From Roseitranquillus sp963709765 (GTDB lineage Bacteria > Pseudomonadota > Alphaproteobacteria > Rhodobacterales > Rhodobacteraceae): a stretch of DNA of 64,000 nucleotides. The notes beneath the pieces are model-generated. The model ran no database searches and was not told the DNA's origin. It was given only the letters and a program-made list of their open reading frames with translations. The translations under genes were made by a program, and so were the position numbers. Position 1 is the first letter of the stretch. Every line of letters starts with the position of its first letter. Positions 26,734 to 34,021 of this stretch are shown here, piece by piece. The stretch covers positions 186,001 to 250,000 of the forward strand of contig CAVPXL010000005.1 in NCBI GenBank assembly GCA_963709765.1, written 5' to 3'.

Positions 26734-27537
26734 CTACCGGAACGCCTCGCAGGGGTCGGGCCGATCGACCGGATCGCTCACCAGCCACAGGTCGTAGGGC
26801 GCCTGCGCCTCCTGCGCCGCCTCGAACTGGCCGACCGACAGGATGCGAAGCCCGGGATCGGCCGCCGCGAGCGCGCGCGGAACGCCCCAGTCGCGCCGCG
26901 CGTGGCCGTTGCCGGTGATGACCGCCACGGGCGCGCCGGTTTCGGCCAGAGCCGCCAGGACGGCGCGCGCCAGGGCCGCGTCGCGCAGGCGCTGCGCCTC
27001 GACCATGCCGGGCAGCGACTCGCTCGGGAGGGCGTCGCAATGGGCGTCGAGCTGCCCCGCCTCGCGCGCCGCGGCCTCGTCTGGGTCGAGCGGCCGGTCG
27101 AGGCCGAACAGCGGCGCGGAGGATCCCAGAACGCCCGCCGCTCCCTCGTCAAAGGCGCGGCGCACGTCGTCGCGCGGCAAGGCGCCGCCGAAGACCGCCG
27201 CGTCCGGGGCGGCGGTGAAGATCGGGTGATAGAGCGCGAAATCGGGCCAGCCGCTTTCTTCCCAGCCCAGCGCCGCGCCCAGCGCCTCGGAATCTCCGCG
27301 CAGCTCCGGCCTCACGCGCAACGCCTGACCGGGCGTCAGCATCTCGAACACCAGCGCCCGCGGCGCCAGGGCCGCGACCGCGCGGGCCTGGTTGCGGTGA
27401 TGGGCCGGGTTGTCGTGGACCTCGCCCAGCAGCACCACATCCGCGGGCGGAAGGTCGGCAAGGGCGTCGGGCCCGATCTCGGCCGCCGCACACCAGAGCG
27501 GCGCGGCAACCAGACAGGCGAGCGTCAGGCGAAGAAT
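26734..27537 (-). CDS. ChaN-family exported protein, start codon uncertain
   Basis: ChaN-type (haem/iron-regulated lipoprotein fold) protein of about 267 residues. It has a hydrophobic leader (LRLTLACLVAAPLWCAAA), VVLLGEVHDNPAHHRNQARA near residue 33, VFEMLTPGQAL, the YHPIF region, and the C-terminal VAVITGNGHARRDWGVP, all typical. The Cys in the leader could be a weak lipobox, or signal peptidase I may cut after CAAA. The problem is the start: no ATG, GTG or TTG lies between the rpoH2 coding sequence and the leader. Candidates are ATT 27535-27537, about six bases after GCGAGG, or CTG 27526-27528 overlapping the rpoH2 stop. Translational coupling to rpoH2 or a missing base would each explain this. 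Confidence 0.78.
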   Translation of the reverse strand: MLRLTLACLVAAPLWCAAAEIGPDALADLPPADVVLLGEVHDNPAHHRNQARAVAALAPRALVFEMLTPGQALRVRPELRGDSEALGAALGWEESGWPDFALYHPIFTAAPDAAVFGGALPRDDVRRAFDEGAAGVLGSSAPLFGLDRPLDPDEAAAREAGQLDAHCDALPSESLPGMVEAQRLRDAALARAVLAALAETGAPVAVITGNGHARRDWGVPRALAAADPGLRILSVGQFEAAQEAQAPYDLWLVSDPVDRPDPCEAFR

Positions 27538-28404
27538 TCGAAGACCTCGCGCGACTGGGTCTCGAGGCTGCGGCGCATCTTGCCGAAGGCGGCCGCCTCG
27601 AGCTGGCGCACCCGCTCCTTGCTCAGGCCGAGCTCGTTGCCGAGGCTCTCCAGCGTGCGCGGATCGTCGCGCAGCTTGCGCTCGCGCACGATGAACCGCT
27701 CGCGGTCGTTGAGCGCCGACATCGCCTTCACCAGCCAGTCGCGCAGGGTGTCGATGTCCTTGTCGTGCTCGACGGTCTCGGACGCCTGCTGCGCCCCGTC
27801 CTCGAGCAGGTCGATCCACTCCCGCCCCTCGTCCTCGGACGATTGCGTGGCGTTGAGCGAGAAGTCCGACCCCGCCAGCCGCCCCGACATCATCTCGACA
27901 TCGTGCAGCGGCACGCCGACCTCGGTCGCGATCAGCTGCCGCAGCTGGTGCGTGTCGAGCCGTTCGCCGCGCGACGCGGCCTCGCGCTCCAGCCGGGCCT
28001 GCACGCGGCGCATGTTGAAGAACAGCGACTTCTGCGACGAGGTGGACCCCGTCCGCACCATCGACCAGTTGCGCATGACGTAATCCTGGATCGACGCCTT
28101 GATCCACCAGACCGCATAGGTCGAGAACCGGACGCCCGCGGTCTGGATCGAACTTGTCGGCCGCCTTCATCAGGCCCAGCCCCGCCTCCTGGATCAGGTC
28201 GTTCATCGGCGCGCCGTAGCGCTTGAACTTCGCCGCCATCGAGATCGCGAGCCGCATGTAGGCCGTCACCAGCCGGTGCAGCGCCTGTTCGTCACGTTCG
28301 TCGCGCCAGGCATAGGCCAGCCGCAATTCCGTTTCCGCATCGAGCAACTCCGCGCGCATGGCGCGCCGCGAAAGGGAAAAATCAGAAAATCCGTCAAGAG
28401 CCAT
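27525..28404 (-). CDS. rpoH2: RNA polymerase sigma-32 factor RpoHII (frameshift at ~28134)
   Basis: Alternative sigma factor of the RpoH family, about 292 residues when repaired. The N-terminus (MALDGFSDFSL...AELLDAETELRLAYAWRD) and NATQSSEDEGREWIDLLED match the RpoHII branch of Rhodobacterales, which in Rhodobacter sphaeroides serves the singlet-oxygen/oxidative stress response, rather than RpoHI. Region 2 has RLAISMAAKFKRYGAPMNDL. After FDPDRG an extra G (CCC at 28134-28136 on the plus strand) shifts the frame; the next frame continues through YAVWWIKASIQDYVMRNWS and region 4 (LESLGNELGLSKERVRQLE). As written the upstream frame instead runs into chaN, giving a false fusion. An RpoE-type promoter lies 50 bases upstream. 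Confidence 0.93.
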
Positions 28405-28453
28405 GAGGACATCCCCGCATTGACCAGATCCCTTCTGGACCCGTTTCGCTTCC

Positions 28454-28482
28454 TGTTACGGTGCGCCAACGCGCCCGGATCA
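28454..28482 (-). promoter_or_regulatory. RpoE/ECF11-type promoter of rpoH2
   Basis: Reading the minus strand, TGATCC (28482-28477), a 16-base spacer and CGTAACA (28460-28454) stand 50 bases before the rpoH2 ATG. This matches the TGATCC/CGTA pattern of ECF11 sigma factors (RpoE-ChrR), which in R. sphaeroides transcribe rpoHII during photooxidative stress (established knowledge). The match is from memory of the consensus, not a scored search. Confidence 0.75.
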
Positions 28483-28810
28483 TCGAAAGTTCATGGCAGA
28501 CGTTGCTTTTGCCCGCGCTTCCCCTACGGCGCTCCGGCGCGCTGCCCAAAAAACAGACGGTTTCGTCTTTCCTGCCCGTTCGTCACGCGCATCCGCGACG
28601 GCCCGCCCCGCAATCCGGGCCCGGGCGCGCGCCCGGTGCCGCCCGCCATCCCGCTCCGGCGCCAGAACCGCCCGGCGTGGCACGGGCGGCGCGAAACCCG
28701 GCGCCCGCGCGCGCTTAACCCTGTCCGCGCTTGATCTTGCCGCCTCCCCGCGCGCATGTCGGACCATCGGGCGCACACGCCTGCGGCGACAACACGGAAC
28801 GGGCTCCACA
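28483..28810. other. non-coding gap between rpoH2 and comM with an orphan terminator
   Basis: This is most of the 406-base divergent gap (28405-28810). On the plus strand the comM frame is open back to 28493, but the codons are Arg/Ala/Pro-rich and unlike any YifB N-terminus. On the minus strand a stem AGACG/CGTCT (28555-28568) is followed by G and six T (28553-28548), resembling an intrinsic terminator with no annotated gene upstream of it. A comM promoter probably lies around 28710-28760, but I cannot place it. Confidence 0.4.
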
Positions 28811-30319
28811 TTGGTTGCACGGGCATACACGGTGGCCTTCGAGGGGATCGAGGCGCGCATGGTCGAGGTGCAATGCGCCGTCGCGCCCGGCCTGCCCGCC
28901 TTCTCGATCGTCGGCCTGCCCGACAAGGCGGTGAGCGAGGCCCGCGAACGGGTCCGCGCGGCGCTGTCCGCGCTGTCCATCGCGCTGCCTTCCAAGCGGA
29001 TCACCGTCAACCTCTCGCCGGCCGACATGCCCAAGGCCGGCTCCCATTTCGACCTGCCCATCGCGCTGGCGCTGCTGGCGGCGATCGAGGTGCTGCCGGC
29101 CGACGACCTCGCCGAGACGGTGGCGCTGGGCGAACTGGCGCTCGACGGCTCGCTGATCCCGGTGCCAGGCGCGCTTCCCGCCGCTTTGGCCGCGGCCGAG
29201 GAGGATTGCGCGCTGATCTGCCCTCACGCCTCCGGCGCCGAGGCGGCGTGGGTCGGCGCGACACAGGTTCTGGCGGCGCGGTCGCTGGGCGAGGTGCTGG
29301 CGCATTTCACCGGCCGCGCGCCGATTCCGCCCGCCGAGCCCGGCGAGGTGACGCAGACCGGGGCCGCCCGCGACCTGCGCGACGTGCGCGGTCAGGAACG
29401 GGCCAAGCGCGCGCTGGAGATCGCGGCGGCCGGACGCCACCACCTGCTGATGGTCGGCACGCCAGGCTCGGGCAAGTCGATGCTCGCCGCGCGCCTGCCC
29501 GGCATCCTGCCGCCGCTCTCCCCTCTCGAGGCGCTGGAAACCTCGATGATCCATTCGCTGGCCGGCACGCTCGACGCAGGCGGGATCAGCCGCACCCGCC
29601 CCTTCTGCGAGCCCCATCACACCGCCTCGATGGCCGCGATCATCGGCGGCGGCAAGGGCGCCAGGCCGGGCCAGATCAGCCTGGCGCACAACGGCGTCCT
29701 GTTCCTCGACGAGCTGCCCGAATTCCCGCGGCAGGTGCTCGAGACGCTGCGCCAGCCGATCGAGACCGGCGAGGTCGTCGTCGCCCGCGCCAACGCCCAC
29801 ATCCGCTACCCCTGCCGGTTCCTGCTGGTCGCCGCCGCCAATCCGTGCCGCTGCGGCTACCTGCCTGATCCGGCGCGCGCCTGCGCCCGCGCCCCGGCCT
29901 GCGGCGAGGAATACATGGGCCGCATCTCGGGCCCGCTCATCGACCGCTTCGACCTGCGCATCGAGATGCCGCCGGTCGCCTTCCGCGATCTCGACCTGCC
30001 GGAAACCGGCGAAAGCTCGGCCGAGGTCGCCGCCCGTGTCGCCGCCGCCCGCGCGATCCAGACGGCGCGCTTCGACGGCCTCTCCGCGCGGGTCAACGCC
30101 GACGCCGGGGGGCGGCTCCTGGACGAGATCGCCACGCCCGACACCGAGGGGCGCTCGCTCCTGCTCAAGGCCGCCGAGAGGTTCGGCCTGACGGCGCGCG
30201 GCTACCACCGGATCCTGCGCGTCGCGCGCACCATCGCCGACCTCGAAGGCGCGCCCGACATCCGCCGCCCCCACATCGCCGAGGCCGTCAGCTTCCGCCT
30301 CACGACCGCCCGGACCTGA
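28811..30319 (+). CDS. comM: YifB/ComM-family Mg-chelatase-like AAA+ ATPase
   Basis: Hexameric AAA+ helicase-like protein; ComM promotes branch migration during natural transformation in Vibrio/Haemophilus, and the family is widespread. It has 502 residues. The N-terminal ChlI-like domain has GLPAFSIVGLPDKAVSEARE (residues ~27-46) and VNLSPADMPKAGSHFDLP. Walker A is GTPGSGKSM near 216, Walker B is NGVLFLDELPEF near 294, and ANPCRCGYLPD provides the zinc-type cysteines. The C-terminal lid follows. TTG 28811 gives the family N-terminus (VARAYTVAFEGIEARMVEVQ); no ATG fits. It diverges from rpoH2. Confidence 0.93.
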   Translation: MVARAYTVAFEGIEARMVEVQCAVAPGLPAFSIVGLPDKAVSEARERVRAALSALSIALPSKRITVNLSPADMPKAGSHFDLPIALALLAAIEVLPADDLAETVALGELALDGSLIPVPGALPAALAAAEEDCALICPHASGAEAAWVGATQVLAARSLGEVLAHFTGRAPIPPAEPGEVTQTGAARDLRDVRGQERAKRALEIAAAGRHHLLMVGTPGSGKSMLAARLPGILPPLSPLEALETSMIHSLAGTLDAGGISRTRPFCEPHHTASMAAIIGGGKGARPGQISLAHNGVLFLDELPEFPRQVLETLRQPIETGEVVVARANAHIRYPCRFLLVAAANPCRCGYLPDPARACARAPACGEEYMGRISGPLIDRFDLRIEMPPVAFRDLDLPETGESSAEVAARVAAARAIQTARFDGLSARVNADAGGRLLDEIATPDTEGRSLLLKAAERFGLTARGYHRILRVARTIADLEGAPDIRRPHIAEAVSFRLTTART

Positions 30320-30487
30320 CCGCCGCGTCCCGGCATCGCCCCCTCGGCCGCAAGGGCGCGCGTCATCCGCCGCAAGCCCCCGGGGCCGGTCAGCCCGCCC
30401 GGCCCGCCGGTCTCGTCACCGCCGTTGCGGGCCTCTCGCGCAGGCCCCGGCCGGCGATTTCCGACCGTGCGATGGCACTCCGGAATG

Positions 30488-30552
30488 TTGCAGATTTCCT
30501 CGGGAAATTTGCAGGAAGTTTGAAAAGGGGGGTCTGGAATATGCAGGAAGTT
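30488..30552. repeat. structured repeat cluster between comM and gshB
   Basis: A hairpin ATTTCC-TCG-GGAAAT (30494-30508) is flanked directly on both sides by TTGCAG (30488-30493 and 30509-30514). An 11-base direct repeat TGCAGGAAGTT occurs at 30510-30520 and again at 30542-30552, next to the gshB stop. The block is much AT-richer than its surroundings. It lies in the convergent gap (30320-30553) and might be a terminator-like or protein-binding element. Confidence 0.4.
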
Positions 30553-30553
30553 G

Positions 30554-31504
30554 TCAGTTTCCCGCCTTCCGCCGCGCCTCGATCGCCTCCCAGATGCCGG
30601 CGGCGATGTTGGTGCCGTCGAACCGCTCGAGCTCCTGGATGCCGGTCGGCGAGGTCACGTTGATCTCCGTCAGACAATCGCCGATCACGTCTATCCCCAC
30701 GAAAACCTGACCTTTTTCGCGCAAGGTTGGGCCGATCCGGGCACAGATCTCGCGGTCGCGCTCGGTCAGCTCCGCCTTTTCGGGCCGGCCGCCCACATGC
30801 ATGTTCGAGCGCGTCTCGCCCTGCGCCGGCACCCGGTTGATCGCGCCCACCGGCTCCCCGTCGACCAGGATCACGCGCTTGTCGCCCTTTGCCACCTCTG
30901 GCAAAAATCTCTGCGCGATCAATGGCTCACGGCTGAACGACATGAACAATTCATGCAGCGACGACAGGTTGCGATCGTTCGGATCGAGCCGGAACACCCC
31001 CGCCCCCCCATTGCCGTAGAGCGGCTTGAGGATGATGTCCCCATGCGCGTGCTTGAACGCCTTGAGCGCATCCAGATCCCGCGCGATCGCCGTCGCCGGA
31101 ATCAGGTCGGGGAACCGCAGCACCAACAGCTTTTCGGGAAAGTTTCGCACCCAGAACGGGTCGTTCACCACCAGCGTCTGCGGATGGATATGGTCCAGAA
31201 GATGCGTGGTCGTGATGTAGCCCATGTCGAACGGCGGGTCCTGCCGGAGCCAGACAACGTCCTGAGTCGAAAGGTCTATTTCGGTCTCTTCGCCAAGGGT
31301 GAAGTGGTCCCCGCGCACCCGCCGCACGTTCAGCGGCCAGCCGCGCGCCAGCACCCGCCCGTCGCGCCACGAGATCCGGTCGGGCGTGTAGTAGAAGAGC
31401 GTGTGACCACGCGCCTGCGCTTCCTCGGCGATGCGAAAGGTGCTGTCGGCGTCGATGTTGACGGGCCCGATCGGATCCATCTGGAAGGCGACCTTGAGCG
31501 ACAT
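30554..31504 (-). CDS. gshB: glutathione synthetase
   Basis: ATP-grasp enzyme joining gamma-glutamylcysteine and glycine to glutathione, 316 residues, normal length. It starts MSLKVAFQMDPIGPVNIDADSTF (first block), and has VVWLRQDPPFDMGYITTTHLL, VVNDPFWVRNFPEKLL, the ATP-grasp Gly-rich loop IILKPLYGNGGAGVFRL, and GDKRVILVDGEPVGAINR. It ends with IDVIGDCLTEINVTSPTG, the metal-binding Glu/Asn region. Downstream gene on the same strand as yraN and rsmI. Confidence 0.96.
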   Translation of the reverse strand: MSLKVAFQMDPIGPVNIDADSTFRIAEEAQARGHTLFYYTPDRISWRDGRVLARGWPLNVRRVRGDHFTLGEETEIDLSTQDVVWLRQDPPFDMGYITTTHLLDHIHPQTLVVNDPFWVRNFPEKLLVLRFPDLIPATAIARDLDALKAFKHAHGDIILKPLYGNGGAGVFRLDPNDRNLSSLHELFMSFSREPLIAQRFLPEVAKGDKRVILVDGEPVGAINRVPAQGETRSNMHVGGRPEKAELTERDREICARIGPTLREKGQVFVGIDVIGDCLTEINVTSPTGIQELERFDGTNIAAGIWEAIEARRKAGN

Positions 31505-31570
31505 GTAGAGAACCTTTCCCTTCGGCGACGTGCCCCGTCTTGCCCGAGCCCGGAGGCGCGTGCAATCGGC

Positions 31571-31924
31571 TCACGCGCCGAGGGCGTTCTCGATCACCTC
31601 GATCCGGCCCTGGCGATCGACCAGCGCCACGTCGACACGGCTTTCGGTGAGGGCGCCGTCGGGCTGGCTTCCCAGAAACTCCTCGGCGGCGGAAAGGATG
31701 CGCGCGGCCTGACGTGGCGCGAGTCGCAGGGCGGCCCGATCGAGGCTGCGCGTCGACTTGACCTCCACGAAGACGATGGTCGCCCCCAGCCGCAGGATCA
31801 GGTCGATCTCCCCGCCCTGTCCGCGCCAGCGCCGGTGCAGCACCTCGCCGCCCGCCTCGCGGTAGCGCGCGGCGACGCGGTCCTCGGCCGCCTGCCCGGC
31901 GTGGTAGGAGACCGCGCCGGTCAA
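31571..31924 (-). CDS. YraN/UPF0102-family protein
   Basis: A 117-residue protein of the UPF0102 family, a predicted endonuclease-like fold (RecB/Holliday-resolvase type) of unproven function. Typical motifs are HAGQAAEDRVAARYREAGGE at the start, GGEIDLILRLG and IVFVEVKSTRS, containing the Asp, Glu and Lys of the nuclease-like core. It overlaps rsmI by 4 bases, the common rsmI-yraN arrangement in proteobacteria. Confidence 0.9.
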   Translation of the reverse strand: MTGAVSYHAGQAAEDRVAARYREAGGEVLHRRWRGQGGEIDLILRLGATIVFVEVKSTRSLDRAALRLAPRQAARILSAAEEFLGSQPDGALTESRVDVALVDRQGRIEVIENALGA

Positions 31925-32775
31925 GCCGGCTTCGCCTTTTCCAGCGCCAGCGCTGCCTGATAGACCTGCCGGCGCGGCAGGTTCAGCGCGGAGGCGACGG
32001 CGGCGACGGCATCCTTGACGCTCATCGCCTTGAGGGCTTCGCGCAGCATCGTGTCGAGATCCGCGGCGTCGGGCTCGGCGCGGTCACGGTCGATCACCAG
32101 AACGACTTCGCCCTTGGGGTCCTTCTCGGCCACGGACTCCGCAAGCTCCGTCAGCGAGCCGCGGCGAACCTCCTCGAACCTCTTGGTCAGCTCGCGACAG
32201 AGCGCCGCCTGCCGGTCGCCCATGACGTCCCGCATCTCGGTCAGGGTCGCCCGCACCCGACGCGGCGATTCGAACAGGACCAGTGTCGCGGGCACGCCCG
32301 CCAGTTCCTCCAGAAAGGTGCGCCGCGCCCCCGCGGCGGATGGCGAAAAGCCGGCAAAGAGGAATCGGTCGGTCGGCAATCCCGAAAGCGTCAGCGCGGC
32401 GATGGCGGCCGACGGGCCGGGGGCGCCGGTGACCGGCAGGTTCTCGGCAATGACGGCGCGGGCAAGCTGATACCCGGGGTCCGCCACCATCGGCGTTCCC
32501 GCCTCGGACGCATAGGCGACCGACTTGCCGGCGGCAATCAGCCCGAGGATGCGCGGGCGCGCCTGCGGTCCGTTGTGATCGTGGTAGGCGACGAGCGGGC
32601 GATCCCCGAGCGCGATGCCGTGGATCTCCATCAGGTGACGCAGGGTGCGCGTATCCTCGGCGGCCAGCGCGTCGGCATCGCGCAGGATGTCCAGCGCCCG
32701 CAGCGTGATGTCGCGCGCCGACCCGATCGGAGTGGCCACCAGGTAGAGCCCCGCCGGCAGGGATGCGCCGCTCAT
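31921..32775 (-). CDS. rsmI: 16S rRNA (cytidine-1402-2'-O)-methyltransferase
   Basis: RsmI 2'-O-methylates C1402 in the decoding centre of 16S rRNA using S-adenosylmethionine. 284 residues. Tetrapyrrole-methylase-like fold: LYLVATPIGSARDITLRALD at residues ~10-29, AAEDTRTLRHLM, SEAGTPMVADPGYQLARAVI near 90, GLPTDRFLFAGFSP, and CRELTKRFEEVRRG near 190. A short C-terminal helical domain (SVKDAVAAVASALNLPRRQVYQAAL) completes the family architecture. Divergent from the PBP-activator gene with 79 bp between starts. Confidence 0.96.
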   Translation of the reverse strand: MSGASLPAGLYLVATPIGSARDITLRALDILRDADALAAEDTRTLRHLMEIHGIALGDRPLVAYHDHNGPQARPRILGLIAAGKSVAYASEAGTPMVADPGYQLARAVIAENLPVTGAPGPSAAIAALTLSGLPTDRFLFAGFSPSAAGARRTFLEELAGVPATLVLFESPRRVRATLTEMRDVMGDRQAALCRELTKRFEEVRRGSLTELAESVAEKDPKGEVVLVIDRDRAEPDAADLDTMLREALKAMSVKDAVAAVASALNLPRRQVYQAALALEKAKPA

Positions 32776-32854
32776 GCCGGGACCCGCGGGCGAGATTTAC
32801 ACGTGCGAGGGATGCGCATAGGGTCCGTTCGTCCGGTTCAGGAGAAAGAGTGCC

Positions 32855-34021
32855 ATGGTCGCCATTCCGCAATTCGCCCGCAAGCCGCTTCTGAGGATGC
32901 TGGCCGCCCTGACCGTGCTGGCCGCCGCGGCCTGCGAACCCGTCTCGAACGCGGGTCTGGGCGGACGACTGGGCAGCGGCGATACGGTCCAGGTCGCCCT
33001 CCTGGTCCCTGCCGGGTCCGCGGAGGGAGGCGCCATTCTGGCGCAGAGCCTTGAAAACGCGGCACGTCTCGCGATTGCCGACCTTGACGGCGCGGATATC
33101 GACCTGCGCGTCTACGACACGGCCGGGCAGGCATCCCTCGCCGCCGATGCCGCGCGGCGCGCCGCGTCCGACGGCGCCGACGTGATTCTGGGACCGGTCT
33201 TCGCCAGCGCGGCCAATGCGGCGGGTCTCGCCGTGGCCGACCAGGGGATCAACGTGCTGGCCTTCTCGAACAATTCCGACATCGCGGGCGGCAACGTCTT
33301 CGTTCTCGGCCCGACCTTCGAGAATACGGCCGACCGCCTTGCCCGTCATGCCGCGCGTCAGGGCAAGGGCAACATCTTCATCGTCAACGCCCGCGACACC
33401 TCCGAACAGATCGGGCGCGCGGCCATCACGAAAGCCATCGCCGGCAGCGGCGCGCGCCTCGCGGGGCAAGCCGACTTCGAGCTTTCGCAACAGGGAATCG
33501 TGCGCGCCGCGCCCCAGATGGCGGCACAGATCCAGTCCTCCGGCGCCGATGCGGTGTTCCTGACGTCGGGAACCGCGGGCGCGCTGCCGTTCCTGGCCGA
33601 TCTGCTCCCGGCCAACGGGGTCTCGCCGGCCACGACGCAATACATCGGCCTGCAACGGCTCGACATTCCCGCGAGCGCGCTGACGCTCCAGGGGCTGCAG
33701 GGCGCATGGTTCGCACTGCCCGACCAGTCTACGGCCGACCGGTTCCGCGCACGCTATGCCGCCGCCTACGGCAGCAATCCGCACCCGATCGCGGGGCTCG
33801 CCTACGACGGCATCGCGGCCGTCGGCGCGCTGGCACGTCGGGGCGATCGCCCCACAGCCGCCGCGCTGACCCAGTCAGCGGGCTTCGCCGGCACGGGCGG
33901 GCCGTTCCGACTGCTCCGCGACGGGTCGAACGAACGCGCTCTGGCCGTCGCCGAGATCCGCAACAACCAGGTAGTCGTCATTGACCCCGCTCCGCGAAGC
34001 TTCGGCGGTTTCGGCTTCTGA
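32855..34021 (+). CDS. LpoA-like penicillin-binding-protein activator lipoprotein
   Basis: Exported lipoprotein with a periplasmic-binding-protein type I fold, 388 residues. The leader ends in LAAAAC, a good lipobox, so Cys27 would be lipidated. Mature features: VQVALLVPAGSAEGGAILAQSLENAARLA (as two blocks), GADVILGPVFASAANAAG, VLAFSNNSDIAGGNVFVLG, and AGLAYDGIAAVGALA. This arrangement beside rsmI/yraN matches LpoA-type activators of PBP1A, while a branched-chain amino-acid binding protein is the main alternative. GGAGA precedes ATG 32855. Its 3' end overlaps the likely glnD start. Confidence 0.82.
   Translation: MVAIPQFARKPLLRMLAALTVLAAAACEPVSNAGLGGRLGSGDTVQVALLVPAGSAEGGAILAQSLENAARLAIADLDGADIDLRVYDTAGQASLAADAARRAASDGADVILGPVFASAANAAGLAVADQGINVLAFSNNSDIAGGNVFVLGPTFENTADRLARHAARQGKGNIFIVNARDTSEQIGRAAITKAIAGSGARLAGQADFELSQQGIVRAAPQMAAQIQSSGADAVFLTSGTAGALPFLADLLPANGVSPATTQYIGLQRLDIPASALTLQGLQGAWFALPDQSTADRFRARYAAAYGSNPHPIAGLAYDGIAAVGALARRGDRPTAAALTQSAGFAGTGGPFRLLRDGSNERALAVAEIRNNQVVVIDPAPRSFGGFGF

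Noticed and set aside
26734..28404. RpoH-ChaN fusion protein
   Set aside because: Artefact of the indel near 28134; the sigma factor C-terminus with region 4 is intact in the neighbouring frame and ends at its own stop.
32855..34021. Branched-chain amino-acid binding protein (LivJ type)
   Set aside because: Same fold, but there are no Liv transporter genes nearby, a lipobox is present, and the rsmI-yraN neighbourhood fits an LpoA-like activator.
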